Positions 1 to 8,890 of a stretch of DNA of 34,944 nt are shown here, piece by piece. Below the pieces are notes generated by a model. The model saw nothing but the letters and a program-made list of their open reading frames with translations, made no database searches and was not told where the DNA came from. Origin of the DNA: Gammaproteobacteria bacterium (GTDB lineage: Bacteria; Pseudomonadota; Gammaproteobacteria; Pseudomonadales; PIVM01). A program made the position numbers and the translations under genes. The DNA lies in NCBI GenBank assembly GCA_003353945.1, contig PIVM01000045.1, positions 1-34,944 on the forward strand. Reading direction: 5' to 3'. The number at the start of each line of letters is the position of its first letter. Position 1 is the first letter of the stretch.

Positions 1-476
1 TCTTTGATAAACAAATCTGTCAGCGCAGACAAAAACCGAAAGACGGATGTAGAACTATTATCCGAATAGGTCAGTTTGATAAAACTGCCGCCTACACCAA
101 TGATTTTAAGCCTCGCTCTTACCGCGTTGACCATTTGTTCCAGTTCAGCAGATTCAATCCCTTCATCAACCAATCCGGCTTGTTGAACGGCTTCTCGCAA
201 AATTCTTGGCGAATAAATAACCTCCCTCACCACTCTAATCTGATCCTGTAGTTTGGTGACCGATGCCTGACCTCGCAGCAAAGGTCGGATAATATTCTGC
301 TGATCCGCAAATATTGTGGTAGACGACTCATAAGTCTCTTTGTGAAAATAACCCGCCGCCAACACACAGAAGGCAATGAAAATAGAGAGAATCACGATCT
401 TGAATCGATGAAGATAAAACTCTTTGAATACTGCCCGAGCATAATCCAGCAGTATGGTTACCTGATCAAAATCCAC
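1..476 (-). CDS. Wzz/GumC-like polysaccharide chain-length determinant, N-terminal part (runs off left edge)
   Basis: This is the N-terminal 158 codons of a leftward gene whose 3' end lies outside the window. The product begins V/M-DFDQVTILLDYARAVFKEF, followed by a basic stretch and one hydrophobic segment at about residues 27-43 (IVILSIFIAFCVLAAGYF). The next residues resemble a periplasmic Wzz domain (ATIFADQQNIIRPLL-type strand, then a helix). Proteins of this family are inner-membrane co-polymerases that set polysaccharide length. The start is GTG at 476, 11 bases after the stop of the export lipoprotein gene, with a weak AAAGGC ribosome site. It is the third gene of an operon with the sugar transferase and export protein. 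In that setting it looks like the chain-length protein of XrtA/PEP-CTERM loci, but the subfamily cannot be proved from the fragment. Confidence 0.8.
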   Translation of the reverse strand, partial: MDFDQVTILLDYARAVFKEFYLHRFKIVILSIFIAFCVLAAGYFHKETYESSTTIFADQQNIIRPLLRGQASVTKLQDQIRVVREVIYSPRILREAVQQAGLVDEGIESAELEQMVNAVRARLKIIGVGGSFIKLTYSDNSSTSVFRFLSALTDLFIK

Positions 477-487
477 AAATTTGCCTT

Positions 488-1123
488 TTAGAAAATAGCC
501 TTTGGAACACTGATAAGATCACCCGGTAGAACAGAGAAATTGGTTTCAAATTGTCCTTTTGTAAACATATCTTCCAGTTTTAACTGGTAGGAATGTTGTT
601 TCCCGTTTACTTTGCGCCGCAAAACTGCTCTGTTCGCCGCAGCAAAAGGCGAAAGCCCACCCGCAGCCTGAACAACATCAAACACCGTCATACCCTTTTG
701 ATACGGAACCGACACGGGCTGATTAACTGCTCCCGCAATGCGTATTTGATATTGCAAGACAGCGCTGGTTGGCGCCAAGACAATCACAGTTACTTCCGGT
801 GATCGAATAAAACTACCCAGCTTTTCCGCTATTTCGCTGGCCAGTTTCATCGGTTCCTTATTCAATACAGCAACATCTCCGACAAGTGGAACCGATATCA
901 TACCATCAGGCCGCACTATCACGCTCACCGACAATTCCTGATTACGCCAGACCTGTACCGATAACTGGTCACCCAAACCGATCACATAGGGCTTGCCAGC
1001 AAGAATTTGCTCCAAATTGCCTTCAGGCTGCTGGATCACACGCTCTGTAGCACAACCGGCTAACGCAATAGCCAGTAACATTATCCCCAACATAAAAACT
1101 TTGGCTTTCTTTCGTCTATGCAC
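488..1123 (-). CDS. Wza-like polysaccharide export lipoprotein
   Basis: This 211-residue protein has a lipoprotein signal: a basic start (HRRKKAK), a hydrophobic core and the lipobox LAGC with the lipidated Cys at about residue 24. The mature part carries a polysaccharide export domain (YVIGLGDQLSVQVWRNQELS, residues about 46-65, then the VRPDGMISVPLVGDV strand pair). A SLBB-like segment follows (IRIAGAVNQPVSVPY to about residue 170). Such proteins form the outer-membrane or periplasmic channel for exopolysaccharide. The length matches the short export proteins of XrtA-type loci rather than the roughly 380-residue E. coli Wza. The start is GTG at 1123 with an AGGA box 10 bases upstream. The sugar transferase gene lies 112 bases upstream and the chain-length gene 11 bases downstream. 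Confidence 0.88.
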   Translation of the reverse strand: MHRRKKAKVFMLGIMLLAIALAGCATERVIQQPEGNLEQILAGKPYVIGLGDQLSVQVWRNQELSVSVIVRPDGMISVPLVGDVAVLNKEPMKLASEIAEKLGSFIRSPEVTVIVLAPTSAVLQYQIRIAGAVNQPVSVPYQKGMTVFDVVQAAGGLSPFAAANRAVLRRKVNGKQHSYQLKLEDMFTKGQFETNFSVLPGDLISVPKAIF

Positions 1124-1235
1124 CTTATCTAATTCCTACCTAAGCCTTATCTGTTGAACAACGCGTACAATTTCCAAATATAATAATAGTCAGTAAATGC
1201 ATTCCATACACAATGAACAATGAGAAGAATGCTGA

Positions 1236-2636
1236 CTAGTGCACACCTTTTCCAAGCAATATGATTTCAACTGTTTGCACTACAATAATTAAATCAAGCA
1301 TCACGCTATGGTTTTTTACATAGTAGAGATCATAGCGTAGCTTATTTTCAGCATCTTTGACGGAAGCTCCGTAAGAATAATTTAGTTGAGCCCACCCCAT
1401 CAGGCCCGGTTTGATACGGTGACGTTCACCATAAAATTTGATGTCACGGCTAAGCTGCGCCACAAACTCAGGGCGTTCAGGCCTGGGTCCAACAAAACTC
1501 ATATCCCCCCTGAGCACATTGTATATCTGAGGCAATTCATCCAGACGTGTATTTCTAATGATCTTTCCAATACGTGTCACTCGGCTGTCATTTGCCTTTG
1601 CCCATACTGCACGCCCATCCTTTTCAGCATTTTTCACCATACTGCGAAATTTATGGACATTAAACAGCTTACCATCCTTGCCAACACGTTGCTGACTGTA
1701 GATTACCGGCCACCCTGATTCCAGTACAACGGCAATGGCGGTTAAGAGCATAAACGGCCAGGTCAAAAGCAACAACAAAAGACAAACGACTACATCAAAA
1801 AACCGCTTTACTGTGTCTCGCAGACTGTCCGTTCTGAATCCATCGGCGTATAACATCCACCCCGGATTTATATACTCCAGTTCAATAAACCCACACTCCC
1901 GTTCAAGAAAAGCAATAGGCGTAGAGATATTTACGCCGGACAGTTTACAGTCAAGTAGTTCATCAACCGGAAACTGCACTCCCTTATCCGCACGACGTTC
2001 ATCAAGCGCTTCAACAATTTCAGAAACTTTATATTGCCTCACTAATGTTAGCCAGTCGGTGTTCTTTTTAACAATCAGCTCCTGTGGCACTAATACTTCT
2101 TCCGAGCCCATCGGCACGCACCCAACAATGTATCTGCTGCTGTGTCGTTCGCGAAGTTGTTCCAACAACAGGGCTGCGTTCTTTCCCGCACCAAAAATGA
2201 GAGTGCGCCGAGCAAGCGATGCATTATCGACCAATCGAAAAAAAACGAAACGCAATCCGGTAATCAAACTGACACTGAGCATCACCGACAACAGTAACGC
2301 AGTACGCGAAATATTGAGGGATGGCTCGATTAATCCAACTAGCTGGACACCCACAGCCCCAACAAGACAATAAGCAACCAACGTCCTCAGCAGCATACCT
2401 AGCTGCCCTTCTTTGAAGCGCGAAGTATAAACCCCCATGGATGCATTGCTAATCAGCAATATCAATGTCTGTAAAGCGGCTTTGGTAGATTCTCCATCAC
2501 GAACGTAAGATAACCCGAAGTAATTATCCAAAAGAGCAACCGCAACCAAGTATGAGCAGTAGAGAACAATACCTTCCAGAAACGAAAGCACTAGATAGGG
2601 CGTTGGGATATAGTGTTTAAATATCCTTATATGCAC
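1236..2636 (-). CDS. Membrane undecaprenyl-phosphate sugar transferase (EpsB/WcaJ type)
   Basis: This 466-residue polyprenyl-phosphate glycosyl-1-phosphate transferase should place the first sugar of the repeat unit on undecaprenyl phosphate. The first 140 residues hold several hydrophobic helices. A nucleotide-binding-like region follows ([15 protein letters not shown], about 143-157). A further membrane segment (about 283-305) leads into the catalytic bacterial sugar transferase domain. Diagnostic motifs are [36 protein letters not shown] and [11 protein letters not shown]. The N-terminus ([17 protein letters not shown]) resembles the sugar transferases of XrtA/PEP-CTERM loci (family TIGR03013, from memory). 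The start is GTG at 2636 with GAGAG about 11 bases upstream. It is the first gene of the leftward operon and divergent from the nucleotide-sugar dehydrogenase. Confidence 0.9.
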   Translation of the reverse strand: MHIRIFKHYIPTPYLVLSFLEGIVLYCSYLVAVALLDNYFGLSYVRDGESTKAALQTLILLISNASMGVYTSRFKEGQLGMLLRTLVAYCLVGAVGVQLVGLIEPSLNISRTALLLSVMLSVSLITGLRFVFFRLVDNASLARRTLIFGAGKNAALLLEQLRERHSSRYIVGCVPMGSEEVLVPQELIVKKNTDWLTLVRQYKVSEIVEALDERRADKGVQFPVDELLDCKLSGVNISTPIAFLERECGFIELEYINPGWMLYADGFRTDSLRDTVKRFFDVVVCLLLLLLTWPFMLLTAIAVVLESGWPVIYSQQRVGKDGKLFNVHKFRSMVKNAEKDGRAVWAKANDSRVTRIGKIIRNTRLDELPQIYNVLRGDMSFVGPRPERPEFVAQLSRDIKFYGERHRIKPGLMGWAQLNYSYGASVKDAENKLRYDLYYVKNHSVMLDLIIVVQTVEIILLGKGVH

Positions 2637-2743
2637 GTAAATTAAATCTCTCGATAATGTTGTTGCAGAATATCCTGATCGGCTATTATAACCGATATCT
2701 TATTGAGCAACTGATGTTTTTTACATTACGGTACTGCATTGTT

Positions 2744-2771
2744 TTGGAGCGCAAATCAGTTCAGATACAAT
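2744..2771 (+). promoter_or_regulatory. Candidate sigma-70 promoter for the dehydrogenase operon
   Basis: TTGGAG (2744-2749) and TACAAT (2766-2771) are separated by 16 bases. Transcription would begin near 2778 and give a leader of about 20 bases before the ATG at 2798. The -10 is good and the -35 partial. A small dyad ATCGG/CCGAT (2678-2682, 2692-2696) lies between the divergent operons and could be an operator. Judged by eye only. Confidence 0.35.
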
Positions 2772-2797
2772 GCACACAAACCGGTTTTTACCCTGAA

Positions 2798-4081
2798 ATG
2801 GACAACATAATGCTTCATCAACCCAAGATTACTGTGATTGGCCTCGGCTATGTAGGACTACCGCTGGCTGTTGAATTTGGCAAACATTTCCCAACAGTGG
2901 GCTTTGATATCGATCAGCGGCGCATTGCAGAGTTGCGCGCTGGAATCGACAATACACAAGAATTAACAACAGATGAGCTACAAGCTACAACCCAGCTTTC
3001 TTTTGCCTGTGAATCTGAACAAATTAAAGACAGCAATATCTACATAGTCACCGTGCCGACACCTATTGACTGCCACAACCGCCCGGATCTCACCCCTTTG
3101 CAAAAAGCCAGCACATTTCTGGCTAGCGTAATTAATTCTGGCGATATTGTGATCTACGAATCCACAGTCTATCCAGGTGCAACGGAAGAAGTCTGTATTC
3201 CACTTATCGAGCAGCATTCCGGGCTTACTTATAACAAGGATTTCTTTGCAGGTTATAGCCCTGAACGCATCAATCCCGGCGACAAGACCCATCGCATTAA
3301 TAATATTGTAAAAGTCACCTCAGGTTCCACCCCGGAAATTGCAGATTTTATCGACCAGCTATACGGGCAGATTATTACTGCAGGCACTCATAAGGCCAGC
3401 AGTATTCGTGTCGCTGAAGCAGCGAAAGTCATAGAAAATACACAAAGAGACCTAAATATTGCGCTGATAAACGAACTGGCGATTATTTTTAATCGACTCG
3501 GCATTGATACATTGGAAGTGCTGGAAGCTGCAGGTAGTAAATGGAACTTTCTTCCTTTTCGCCCAGGTCTTGTTGGTGGTCACTGCATCAGTGTAGACCC
3601 CTATTATCTGACGCATAAAGCACAGGAGATCGGTTATCACCCGGAGGTTATTCTGGCGGGACGGCGCATTAATGACAATATGGGGACTTATGTAACAGAA
3701 TCTGTGATCAAATTGCTGACGCAGAAACGCATTCATGTCGTTGATGCTAATATTTTGATCATGGGGCTGACATTTAAAGAGAATTGTCCGGACCTGCGGA
3801 ATACGCGTGTGGTTGACATTATTGATGAATTAATAACCTATCACGCTAATATCGATATTTTTGACCCTTGGGCGGACAGTGATGAAGCATCATCGACCTA
3901 TGGGTATAAGCTTGTGGAAACACCCGAGGCAGGGAAATATGATGCGGCCATCTTGACCGTCAGTCATGATCAATTCAGGCAGATGGGCGTTGCGGGTATT
4001 CGCAGGCTGATGAAACCAGATCATGTCATTTATGATGTAAAGTATGTATTGCCCAAGGAAGAGGTGGATGGGCGATTGTAG
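2798..4081 (+). CDS. UDP-sugar 6-dehydrogenase, TviB/WbpA-like (probably UDP-GlcNAc or UDP-GalNAc dehydrogenase)
   Basis: This 427-residue NAD-dependent dehydrogenase oxidises the C6 hydroxyl of a UDP-sugar to a uronic acid. The N-terminal Rossmann motif is [17 protein letters not shown] (GxGxxG at about residues 15-20). Family signatures are [30 protein letters not shown] and [19 protein letters not shown]. The catalytic Cys is in [14 protein letters not shown] (about residue 263). [13 protein letters not shown] marks the C-terminal domain. These motifs are closer to the Vi-antigen TviB/WbpA group than to Ugd, so an N-acetylhexosamine substrate is favoured but not proved. The open frame extends upstream to 2657, but homology begins after 2798, and a promoter-like sequence ends at 2771. 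ATG at 2810 is an alternative start. Confidence 0.87.
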   Translation: MDNIMLHQPKITVIGLGYVGLPLAVEFGKHFPTVGFDIDQRRIAELRAGIDNTQELTTDELQATTQLSFACESEQIKDSNIYIVTVPTPIDCHNRPDLTPLQKASTFLASVINSGDIVIYESTVYPGATEEVCIPLIEQHSGLTYNKDFFAGYSPERINPGDKTHRINNIVKVTSGSTPEIADFIDQLYGQIITAGTHKASSIRVAEAAKVIENTQRDLNIALINELAIIFNRLGIDTLEVLEAAGSKWNFLPFRPGLVGGHCISVDPYYLTHKAQEIGYHPEVILAGRRINDNMGTYVTESVIKLLTQKRIHVVDANILIMGLTFKENCPDLRNTRVVDIIDELITYHANIDIFDPWADSDEASSTYGYKLVETPEAGKYDAAILTVSHDQFRQMGVAGIRRLMKPDHVIYDVKYVLPKEEVDGRL

Positions 4082-4097
4082 GTGAATAGTTTGAAAT

Positions 4098-4146
4098 GGT
4101 GCGCGGGGCGCACCCTACGGTTTATTGTGGGGTGTGCCCCGCGCAT
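4098..4146. repeat. REP pair A (inverted, GGTGCGCGGGGCGCACC type)
   Basis: The left copy, 4098-4120, reads GGTGCGCGGGGCGCACCCTA and is itself a hairpin. An inverted, slightly diverged copy follows at 4129-4146 (GGGGTGTGCCCCGCGCA). The pair fills the gap between the dehydrogenase and epimerase genes. It matches the REPs that flank the RAYT gene at 8.2-8.8 kb. Confidence 0.85.
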
Positions 4147-4173
4147 CTTAATAAACAAGGTAATCGTAAAACT

Positions 4174-5181
4174 ATGAAAATTCTCGTCACCGGCACTGCC
4201 GGGTTTATCGGATCAACCCTGGCAATGCGCTTATTGAAACGTGGCGATGAAGTAATCGGCGTTGATAATCTTAACGACTACTATGAAGTCCAGCTTAAGA
4301 AAGACCGTCTGGCACGTTTAACAAGCCATAACGGTTTTACGGATATCCGCCTAAGCATTGAAGACCGCGAAGGCATGGAGGCACTGTTCAAAACGCACCA
4401 ACCACAGCGAGTGGTTAATCTGGCTGCACAAGCCGGCGTGCGCTATTCGCTGGAAAATCCCCACGCTTATATCGATGCAAATATCGTCGGCTTTACCAAT
4501 ATTCTCGAAGGCTGTCGACACCATAACGTCGAGCATCTGGTCTATGCCTCCAGCAGTTCCGTTTATGGCGCCAATACGAATATGCCCTTTTCGGTGCACA
4601 ATAATGTAGACCACCCGCTCAGCCTTTATGCCGCAACGAAAAAAGCCAATGAACTGATGGCCCATACCTACAGCCATCTTTATCGCCTGCCTACCACGGG
4701 CCTACGCTTTTTTACGGTTTATGGCCCCTGGGGTCGACCGGATATGGCGCTCTTCTTGTTTACTCGCAACATCCTGGCCGGCAAACCCATCGACGTATTC
4801 AATTACGGCCATCATCGTCGTGACTTCACCTATATCGATGATATTGTCGAAGGTATTATTCGCACACTCGATCGTGTAGCGCCGGAAAACGCACAATGGG
4901 ATAGTAATCAACCCGATCCTGCTACAAGCCTTGCACCCTATCGCGTTTACAATATCGGCAGCAATCGACCCATTGAGCTTTTGCGCTATATTGAAGTATT
5001 GGAAGATTGCCTGGGCAAAACAGCGAAAAAAAATCTACTGCCTCTGCAACTAGGCGATGTGCCGGACACTTACGCCGATGTGGATGCACTAATTGAAGAT
5101 GTGGACTACAAACCTGACACACCCATAGAAAAAGGCGTGGCAAATTTTGTGGATTGGTATCGAGAATATTACAAGGTGTAG
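4174..5181 (+). CDS. NAD-dependent epimerase, UDP-glucuronate 4-epimerase-like
   Basis: This 335-residue extended short-chain dehydrogenase starts with the NAD-binding motif [14 protein letters not shown] (Gly 7, 10, 13). The catalytic set follows: [10 protein letters not shown] (about 123-132) and [11 protein letters not shown] with Tyr152 and Lys156. [19 protein letters not shown] and [17 protein letters not shown] are typical of UDP-glucuronate and related UDP-sugar 4-epimerases. It should interconvert the product of the preceding dehydrogenase, for example gluco to galacto uronic acid, for the exopolysaccharide; the exact substrate is inferred. The start is ATG 4174, since the open frame upstream to 4096 lies inside REP pair A and is not coding. 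It is 9 bases from pgi, which suggests one transcript. Confidence 0.88.
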   Translation: MKILVTGTAGFIGSTLAMRLLKRGDEVIGVDNLNDYYEVQLKKDRLARLTSHNGFTDIRLSIEDREGMEALFKTHQPQRVVNLAAQAGVRYSLENPHAYIDANIVGFTNILEGCRHHNVEHLVYASSSSVYGANTNMPFSVHNNVDHPLSLYAATKKANELMAHTYSHLYRLPTTGLRFFTVYGPWGRPDMALFLFTRNILAGKPIDVFNYGHHRRDFTYIDDIVEGIIRTLDRVAPENAQWDSNQPDPATSLAPYRVYNIGSNRPIELLRYIEVLEDCLGKTAKKNLLPLQLGDVPDTYADVDALIEDVDYKPDTPIEKGVANFVDWYREYYKV

Positions 5182-5190
5182 GAAATCACG

Positions 5191-6822
5191 ATGGATACTC
5201 AAGCACTTATCAATAGTTTAAAAAAAGAACAAATCAAACTGGCAGACACAAAGATACTGAACTTGTTTGAACAAGACCCCCATCGCGTAGACAATTTTCG
5301 CTGCACAGCTGCCGGCTTGACTCTGGATTACTCAAAAAATCGGTTGGATCAATCGGCGCTTGAGTCTCTGATAAATCTTGCTGAACAGCGCGATATCACT
5401 CAACGCATAAAGGAACTATTCACTGGCCATACTGTTAATCCGACAGAAGACCGGGCAGCACTGCATAGCTTATTGCGAACACCACAGGGTAGCTGTCCTA
5501 CAGAACTGCAAGATGAACACCAACAAATCATTGAAACACTGGACAGAATGTCTTCCATTGTTGCCTCCGTGCACAATGAACAGTGGCGGGGATTTACTGG
5601 CAAAGCCATAAAATCTGTCGTCAATCTGGGCATAGGCGGTTCCGATCTAGGACCAGCAATGGTGGCCAAAGCACTCACTCCCTCACATAATGAAAAGCTG
5701 CAATGTTATTTCGTCTCCAATGTCGATTCAGCACATCTGCAACAAACTCTTAGCCATTGCCATCCTGAAAGCACGCTATTTACGCTTTCATCCAAGTCCT
5801 TCACCACCGTGGAAACGCTGACCAATGCGCGCGGCGCCCGCAGCTGGCTAAACCAAGCGGGTTGTTCAGAAGACGATATTGCCCGGCACTTTATTACCGT
5901 CAGCGCCAATATTGAAAAAGCCGTCGAATTTGGCATTTCAGCAGACAATATATTACCCATGTGGGACTGGGTCGGCGGTCGCTTTTCCCTGTGGTCTGCT
6001 ATCGGACTACCTATTGCGCTTGCCACTAACATGGACTGTTTTAAAGAACTGTTGGCTGGCGCTCATGACATGGATAGGCATTTCGAGCAAAGCCCGCCAA
6101 AGGATAATATGCCGGTTATTTTGGGATTACTGGGTTATTGGTATAGTAATTTTTGGCAAACACGCTCGCAAGCCATCTTGCCTTATGACCATTGTCTACA
6201 GCTATTTCCAGCATTCCTTCAACAGCTGGAAATGGAAAGCAACGGCAAATCCTGCCAGATTAATGGCGAGCCTGTCCAAGAAACTACTTGCCCTGTGATC
6301 TGGGGTAGCGAAGGAACCAATGGTCAGCATTCTTTTCATCAACTCTTGCACCAGGGCACACAGATTATCCCGGCTGATTTTATTGTTGCGCTGAAAAGTC
6401 ATTATGATCAGGAACAGCATCGACTATTGTTTGCTAACTGTTTGGCACAGAGCCGAGCGTTGATGATAGGTAAAAACGAAGATGAAGTAATAACTGAGTT
6501 AACTGCAGCAGGTAAGACTGAAGAACAAATCAATGCCCTAACACCCCATAAAGTCATGCCCGGCAATCGCCCAAGCAATACAATCACAATGGACCATCTG
6601 ACGCCAAAAACTCTCGGCGCACTGATCGCACTATATGAACACAAGGTCTTTGTGCAAAGCGTACTCTGGCAGATAAACGCCTTTGACCAATGGGGCGTAG
6701 AATTGGGTAAACAGCTTTGCGAGACTATTGCGCCAACACTGAGCGACACCTCAATTGAACGGAATTTTGATCCATCAAGCGAACAGCTTATCCGTTCTTA
6801 CCACCAGCGTAACGGCAGTTGA
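5191..6822 (+). CDS. pgi: Glucose-6-phosphate isomerase
   Basis: This 543-residue cytoplasmic enzyme interconverts glucose-6-phosphate and fructose-6-phosphate. Signatures are VNLGIGGSDLGPAMV (sugar-phosphate binding, about residues 148-162), SKSFTTVETLTN, DWVGGRFSLWSAIGLP (PGI signature) and GSEGTNGQHSFHQLLHQG with its catalytic Glu and His. A C-terminal segment with DQWGVELGKQL contains the conserved Lys. Length matches the E. coli type (about 549). AGGA sits 7 bases before the ATG. Placed between EPS genes, it would feed carbon from glucose-6-phosphate into fructose-6-phosphate, the source of GDP-mannose and amino sugars. Whether it is the only pgi of the genome cannot be told. Confidence 0.96.
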   Translation: MDTQALINSLKKEQIKLADTKILNLFEQDPHRVDNFRCTAAGLTLDYSKNRLDQSALESLINLAEQRDITQRIKELFTGHTVNPTEDRAALHSLLRTPQGSCPTELQDEHQQIIETLDRMSSIVASVHNEQWRGFTGKAIKSVVNLGIGGSDLGPAMVAKALTPSHNEKLQCYFVSNVDSAHLQQTLSHCHPESTLFTLSSKSFTTVETLTNARGARSWLNQAGCSEDDIARHFITVSANIEKAVEFGISADNILPMWDWVGGRFSLWSAIGLPIALATNMDCFKELLAGAHDMDRHFEQSPPKDNMPVILGLLGYWYSNFWQTRSQAILPYDHCLQLFPAFLQQLEMESNGKSCQINGEPVQETTCPVIWGSEGTNGQHSFHQLLHQGTQIIPADFIVALKSHYDQEQHRLLFANCLAQSRALMIGKNEDEVITELTAAGKTEEQINALTPHKVMPGNRPSNTITMDHLTPKTLGALIALYEHKVFVQSVLWQINAFDQWGVELGKQLCETIAPTLSDTSIERNFDPSSEQLIRSYHQRNGS

Positions 6823-6824
6823 CT

Positions 6825-8135
6825 ATGCGATTTTTTGGAGCAACAGGTGCAGATCACATTAAATTTTTGTATCTGATCGCAGGCTTTTTGCTAGCACACT
6901 CAAGTTTTGCCATGCAAACCACGCTCTCTGCAGGTAGTGCAGTGAAATACAACAGTAACGCACAGCGGACTGACACCAATGAGAGAAGTGAAACTGAGCA
7001 ATCTGCTATTTTGCGTTTTGGCCTTGAACAAGCAGGAGCAAAAGTGATTGCCGACATGAGCTACTCTGCAAACAAAAACCGCTATTTACAGGATCGTTTT
7101 GATACGAAAACAAATATAGATGGACGAACCAATATCGAGTGGAAAGCACTACCAAATCGCCTTTCTTTTCAGTTAGATCATTCAAGTCGCAATACCGTTT
7201 CTGATAGCCGATTGCCAAACACCCCTGACAATGAAAATAAACAAGAGGTAGTGGGCGCGGGCATTCTCCTTCAAGGCAGACCTTCTGCCGTGGATGATCT
7301 CTCTTTACGACTCCATAGCAGCAATGTTCACATTGACAATGACAGCGGCAATGACAATACCAGCAACCAAGCCAGTCTCAACTGGCAACATCGACTCCCC
7401 AAAAACAAATCGCTCAGCATAGGCAGCAGTTTCTCTAGCGTTGAGTATGATGAGACCGATTCGACAGATTATGAAACCCAGTCATTTTTTGTTGGTTTTG
7501 AGATGCTGTTACTCAAAGGTCAATTCGCTCTGCGTGGCGGGACTAACAAAACGAATCGTGAAGGCAGTGATAATATAGACAATGATATAGACGGCCACAC
7601 TGGAAGATTATCATGGACAAATATTTCAGAGTCAGCCCCCTTCCAATGGAGTATTTATTACGCCAATGAGCTTAGCAATACTTCGACAGGCATCAGTAGC
7701 AATGGGGGTTTTTTACTGCCCGAAACAGGCGCAGGCAATAACTTTGAAATCAACGATATCACGAAAACAAGACTCGCTGGAGCTGATTTCTCCTATCGTT
7801 TTAACCGTTTCAATGCCCATTTGGAACTCTACTGGCATCATGAAAAATATGACGAACAACCCCTCGATGAACGGCAGAAAAGAATCGATCTGTCATTGGA
7901 GCGCCGTACTACTGAACGACTCACTGGCGTTTTGTATGTTGAGCAGGAAAAAACCAAATTTATCGACGACAATAGCGAACAGAAGGAATTAACATCGGGT
8001 ATTCGGTGCAAATATCAAATTACACATAAGCTTGATATGTCGACCGAAGCCTATCATGTGAAACGCGATCACACATTGACCACAAGTGACTATGAAGACG
8101 ATGTCGTCCGTGTTGAATTGATGTATACGTTTTAG
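6825..8135 (+). CDS. Outer-membrane beta-barrel protein of the EPS locus
   Basis: This 436-residue protein has a signal peptide (hydrophobic core FLYLIAGFLLAHSSFA, cleavage near residue 29). A long series of alternating beta strands rich in Asn, Asp, Ser and Thr follows. It ends with RVELMYTF, a C-terminal aromatic typical of outer-membrane barrels. The strand and loop pattern resembles the uncharacterised outer-membrane proteins of XrtA/PEP-CTERM EPS loci (TIGR03016-like) and other EPS barrels, suggesting a polysaccharide secretion porin. That role is inferred from context. The start is taken as ATG 6825, two bases after the pgi stop. A TTG at 6819 would overlap pgi. The 3' end is followed at once by REP pair B. 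Confidence 0.75.
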   Translation: MRFFGATGADHIKFLYLIAGFLLAHSSFAMQTTLSAGSAVKYNSNAQRTDTNERSETEQSAILRFGLEQAGAKVIADMSYSANKNRYLQDRFDTKTNIDGRTNIEWKALPNRLSFQLDHSSRNTVSDSRLPNTPDNENKQEVVGAGILLQGRPSAVDDLSLRLHSSNVHIDNDSGNDNTSNQASLNWQHRLPKNKSLSIGSSFSSVEYDETDSTDYETQSFFVGFEMLLLKGQFALRGGTNKTNREGSDNIDNDIDGHTGRLSWTNISESAPFQWSIYYANELSNTSTGISSNGGFLLPETGAGNNFEINDITKTRLAGADFSYRFNRFNAHLELYWHHEKYDEQPLDERQKRIDLSLERRTTERLTGVLYVEQEKTKFIDDNSEQKELTSGIRCKYQITHKLDMSTEAYHVKRDHTLTTSDYEDDVVRVELMYTF

Positions 8136-8145
8136 ATTCACCATT

Positions 8146-8211
8146 GCGGGGCGCACCCTACGGTGGGTACCCTCGACAAACACATACATGGTAGGGTGCG
8201 CCCCGCGCACC
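8146..8211. repeat. REP pair B, upstream of the RAYT gene
   Basis: The left copy GCGGGGCGCACCCTACGGTG (from 8146) and the inverted right copy GTAGGGTGCGCCCCGCGCAC (8191-8211) are separated by about 24 bases containing CGACAAACACATACATG. The left copy lacks its outer GGTGC. The spacer is related to that of pair C (GGCAAACACCTACATG), so pairs B and C are copies of one bipartite element. Confidence 0.88.
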
Positions 8212-8250
8212 AAAAAAACAAGATAATCAATTGCACAGGGAAGTGACTTG

Positions 8251-8814
8251 ATGTCAAATTATCGCAGAGCGTACACCTCCGGCGGATGCTTCTTTTTCAC
8301 CGTTAACACCTGCCACCGCCAAACCGTATTAACCCACACCCTAACACGCAAGGCTCTGCATACCGCGATCAGGCAAACACAGCTACGTTATCCATTTACA
8401 ATTGATGCCTGGGTATTGCTACCTGATCATCTGCATTGCATGTGGACTCTACCTGATAATGACAAGGATTTTTCTATCAGATGGTCGACAATAAAGCGGC
8501 TAACAACACAGCGACTAAAAAACGACGACGTTATAAACGAATTATTGATAACACAATCCAGGAAGACACGCAGAGAATCGAGTTTGTGGCAAAGACGGTT
8601 CTGGGAACACTTGATTCGAAATCAAGCCGATTACAATCGACATATCGACTATTGTTATTGGAATCCGGTGAAACACGGATTAGTCGATTCGGTAATAGAT
8701 TGGAAGTATTCAACTTTTCATCGTGATGTGGTGCGTGGTTTATATTCCGAGGGCTGGTGTTCGAATGTGACAGCAGAGGACGATATGAATTATGGCGAAT
8801 CATATCAAACCTAA
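8251..8814 (+). CDS. REP-associated tyrosine transposase (RAYT, Y1/HUH family)
   Basis: This 187-residue protein has the hallmarks of RAYTs, the domesticated IS200/IS605-type single-strand nucleases thought to move REP sequences. It starts YRRAYTSGGCFFFTVNT, typical of the family. The metal-binding HUH motif is at LLPDHLHCMWTLP (His60-x-His62). LWQRRFWEHLIRN and the nucleophile helix HIDYCYWNPVKHGLV (Tyr134) follow, so all catalytic residues look intact. The start is ATG 8251, with GGAAG about 8 bases upstream. TTG 8248 is possible. REP pair B lies 40 bases upstream and pair C 4 bases downstream, so gene and REPs form one unit. It interrupts the space between the EPS barrel gene and manB. Confidence 0.93.
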   Translation: MSNYRRAYTSGGCFFFTVNTCHRQTVLTHTLTRKALHTAIRQTQLRYPFTIDAWVLLPDHLHCMWTLPDNDKDFSIRWSTIKRLTTQRLKNDDVINELLITQSRKTRRESSLWQRRFWEHLIRNQADYNRHIDYCYWNPVKHGLVDSVIDWKYSTFHRDVVRGLYSEGWCSNVTAEDDMNYGESYQT

Positions 8815-8817
8815 AAA

Positions 8818-8883
8818 GGTGCGCGGGGCACACCCTACGATTCGTCGGCAAACACCTACATGGTAGGGTGCGCCATGCGCACC
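8818..8883. repeat. REP pair C, downstream of the RAYT gene
   Basis: The left copy GGTGCGCGGGGCACACCCTA starts at 8818. The inverted right copy GTAGGGTGCGCCATGCGCAC ends at 8883, and the spacer includes GGCAAACACCTACATG. The outer arms differ from pair B by a few substitutions, including a CAT in place of CCC. The pair lies between convergent RAYT and manB and could act as a bidirectional hairpin terminator. Confidence 0.88.
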
Positions 8884-8890
8884 AATCAAA

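Noticed and set aside
2657-2797. Upstream extension of the dehydrogenase frame
   Set aside because: It adds 47 residues without homology and covers the likely promoter; family proteins begin just before the Rossmann strand.
4096-4173. Upstream extension of the epimerase frame
   Set aside because: The extension translates REP pair A; homology and the NAD motif begin at ATG 4174.
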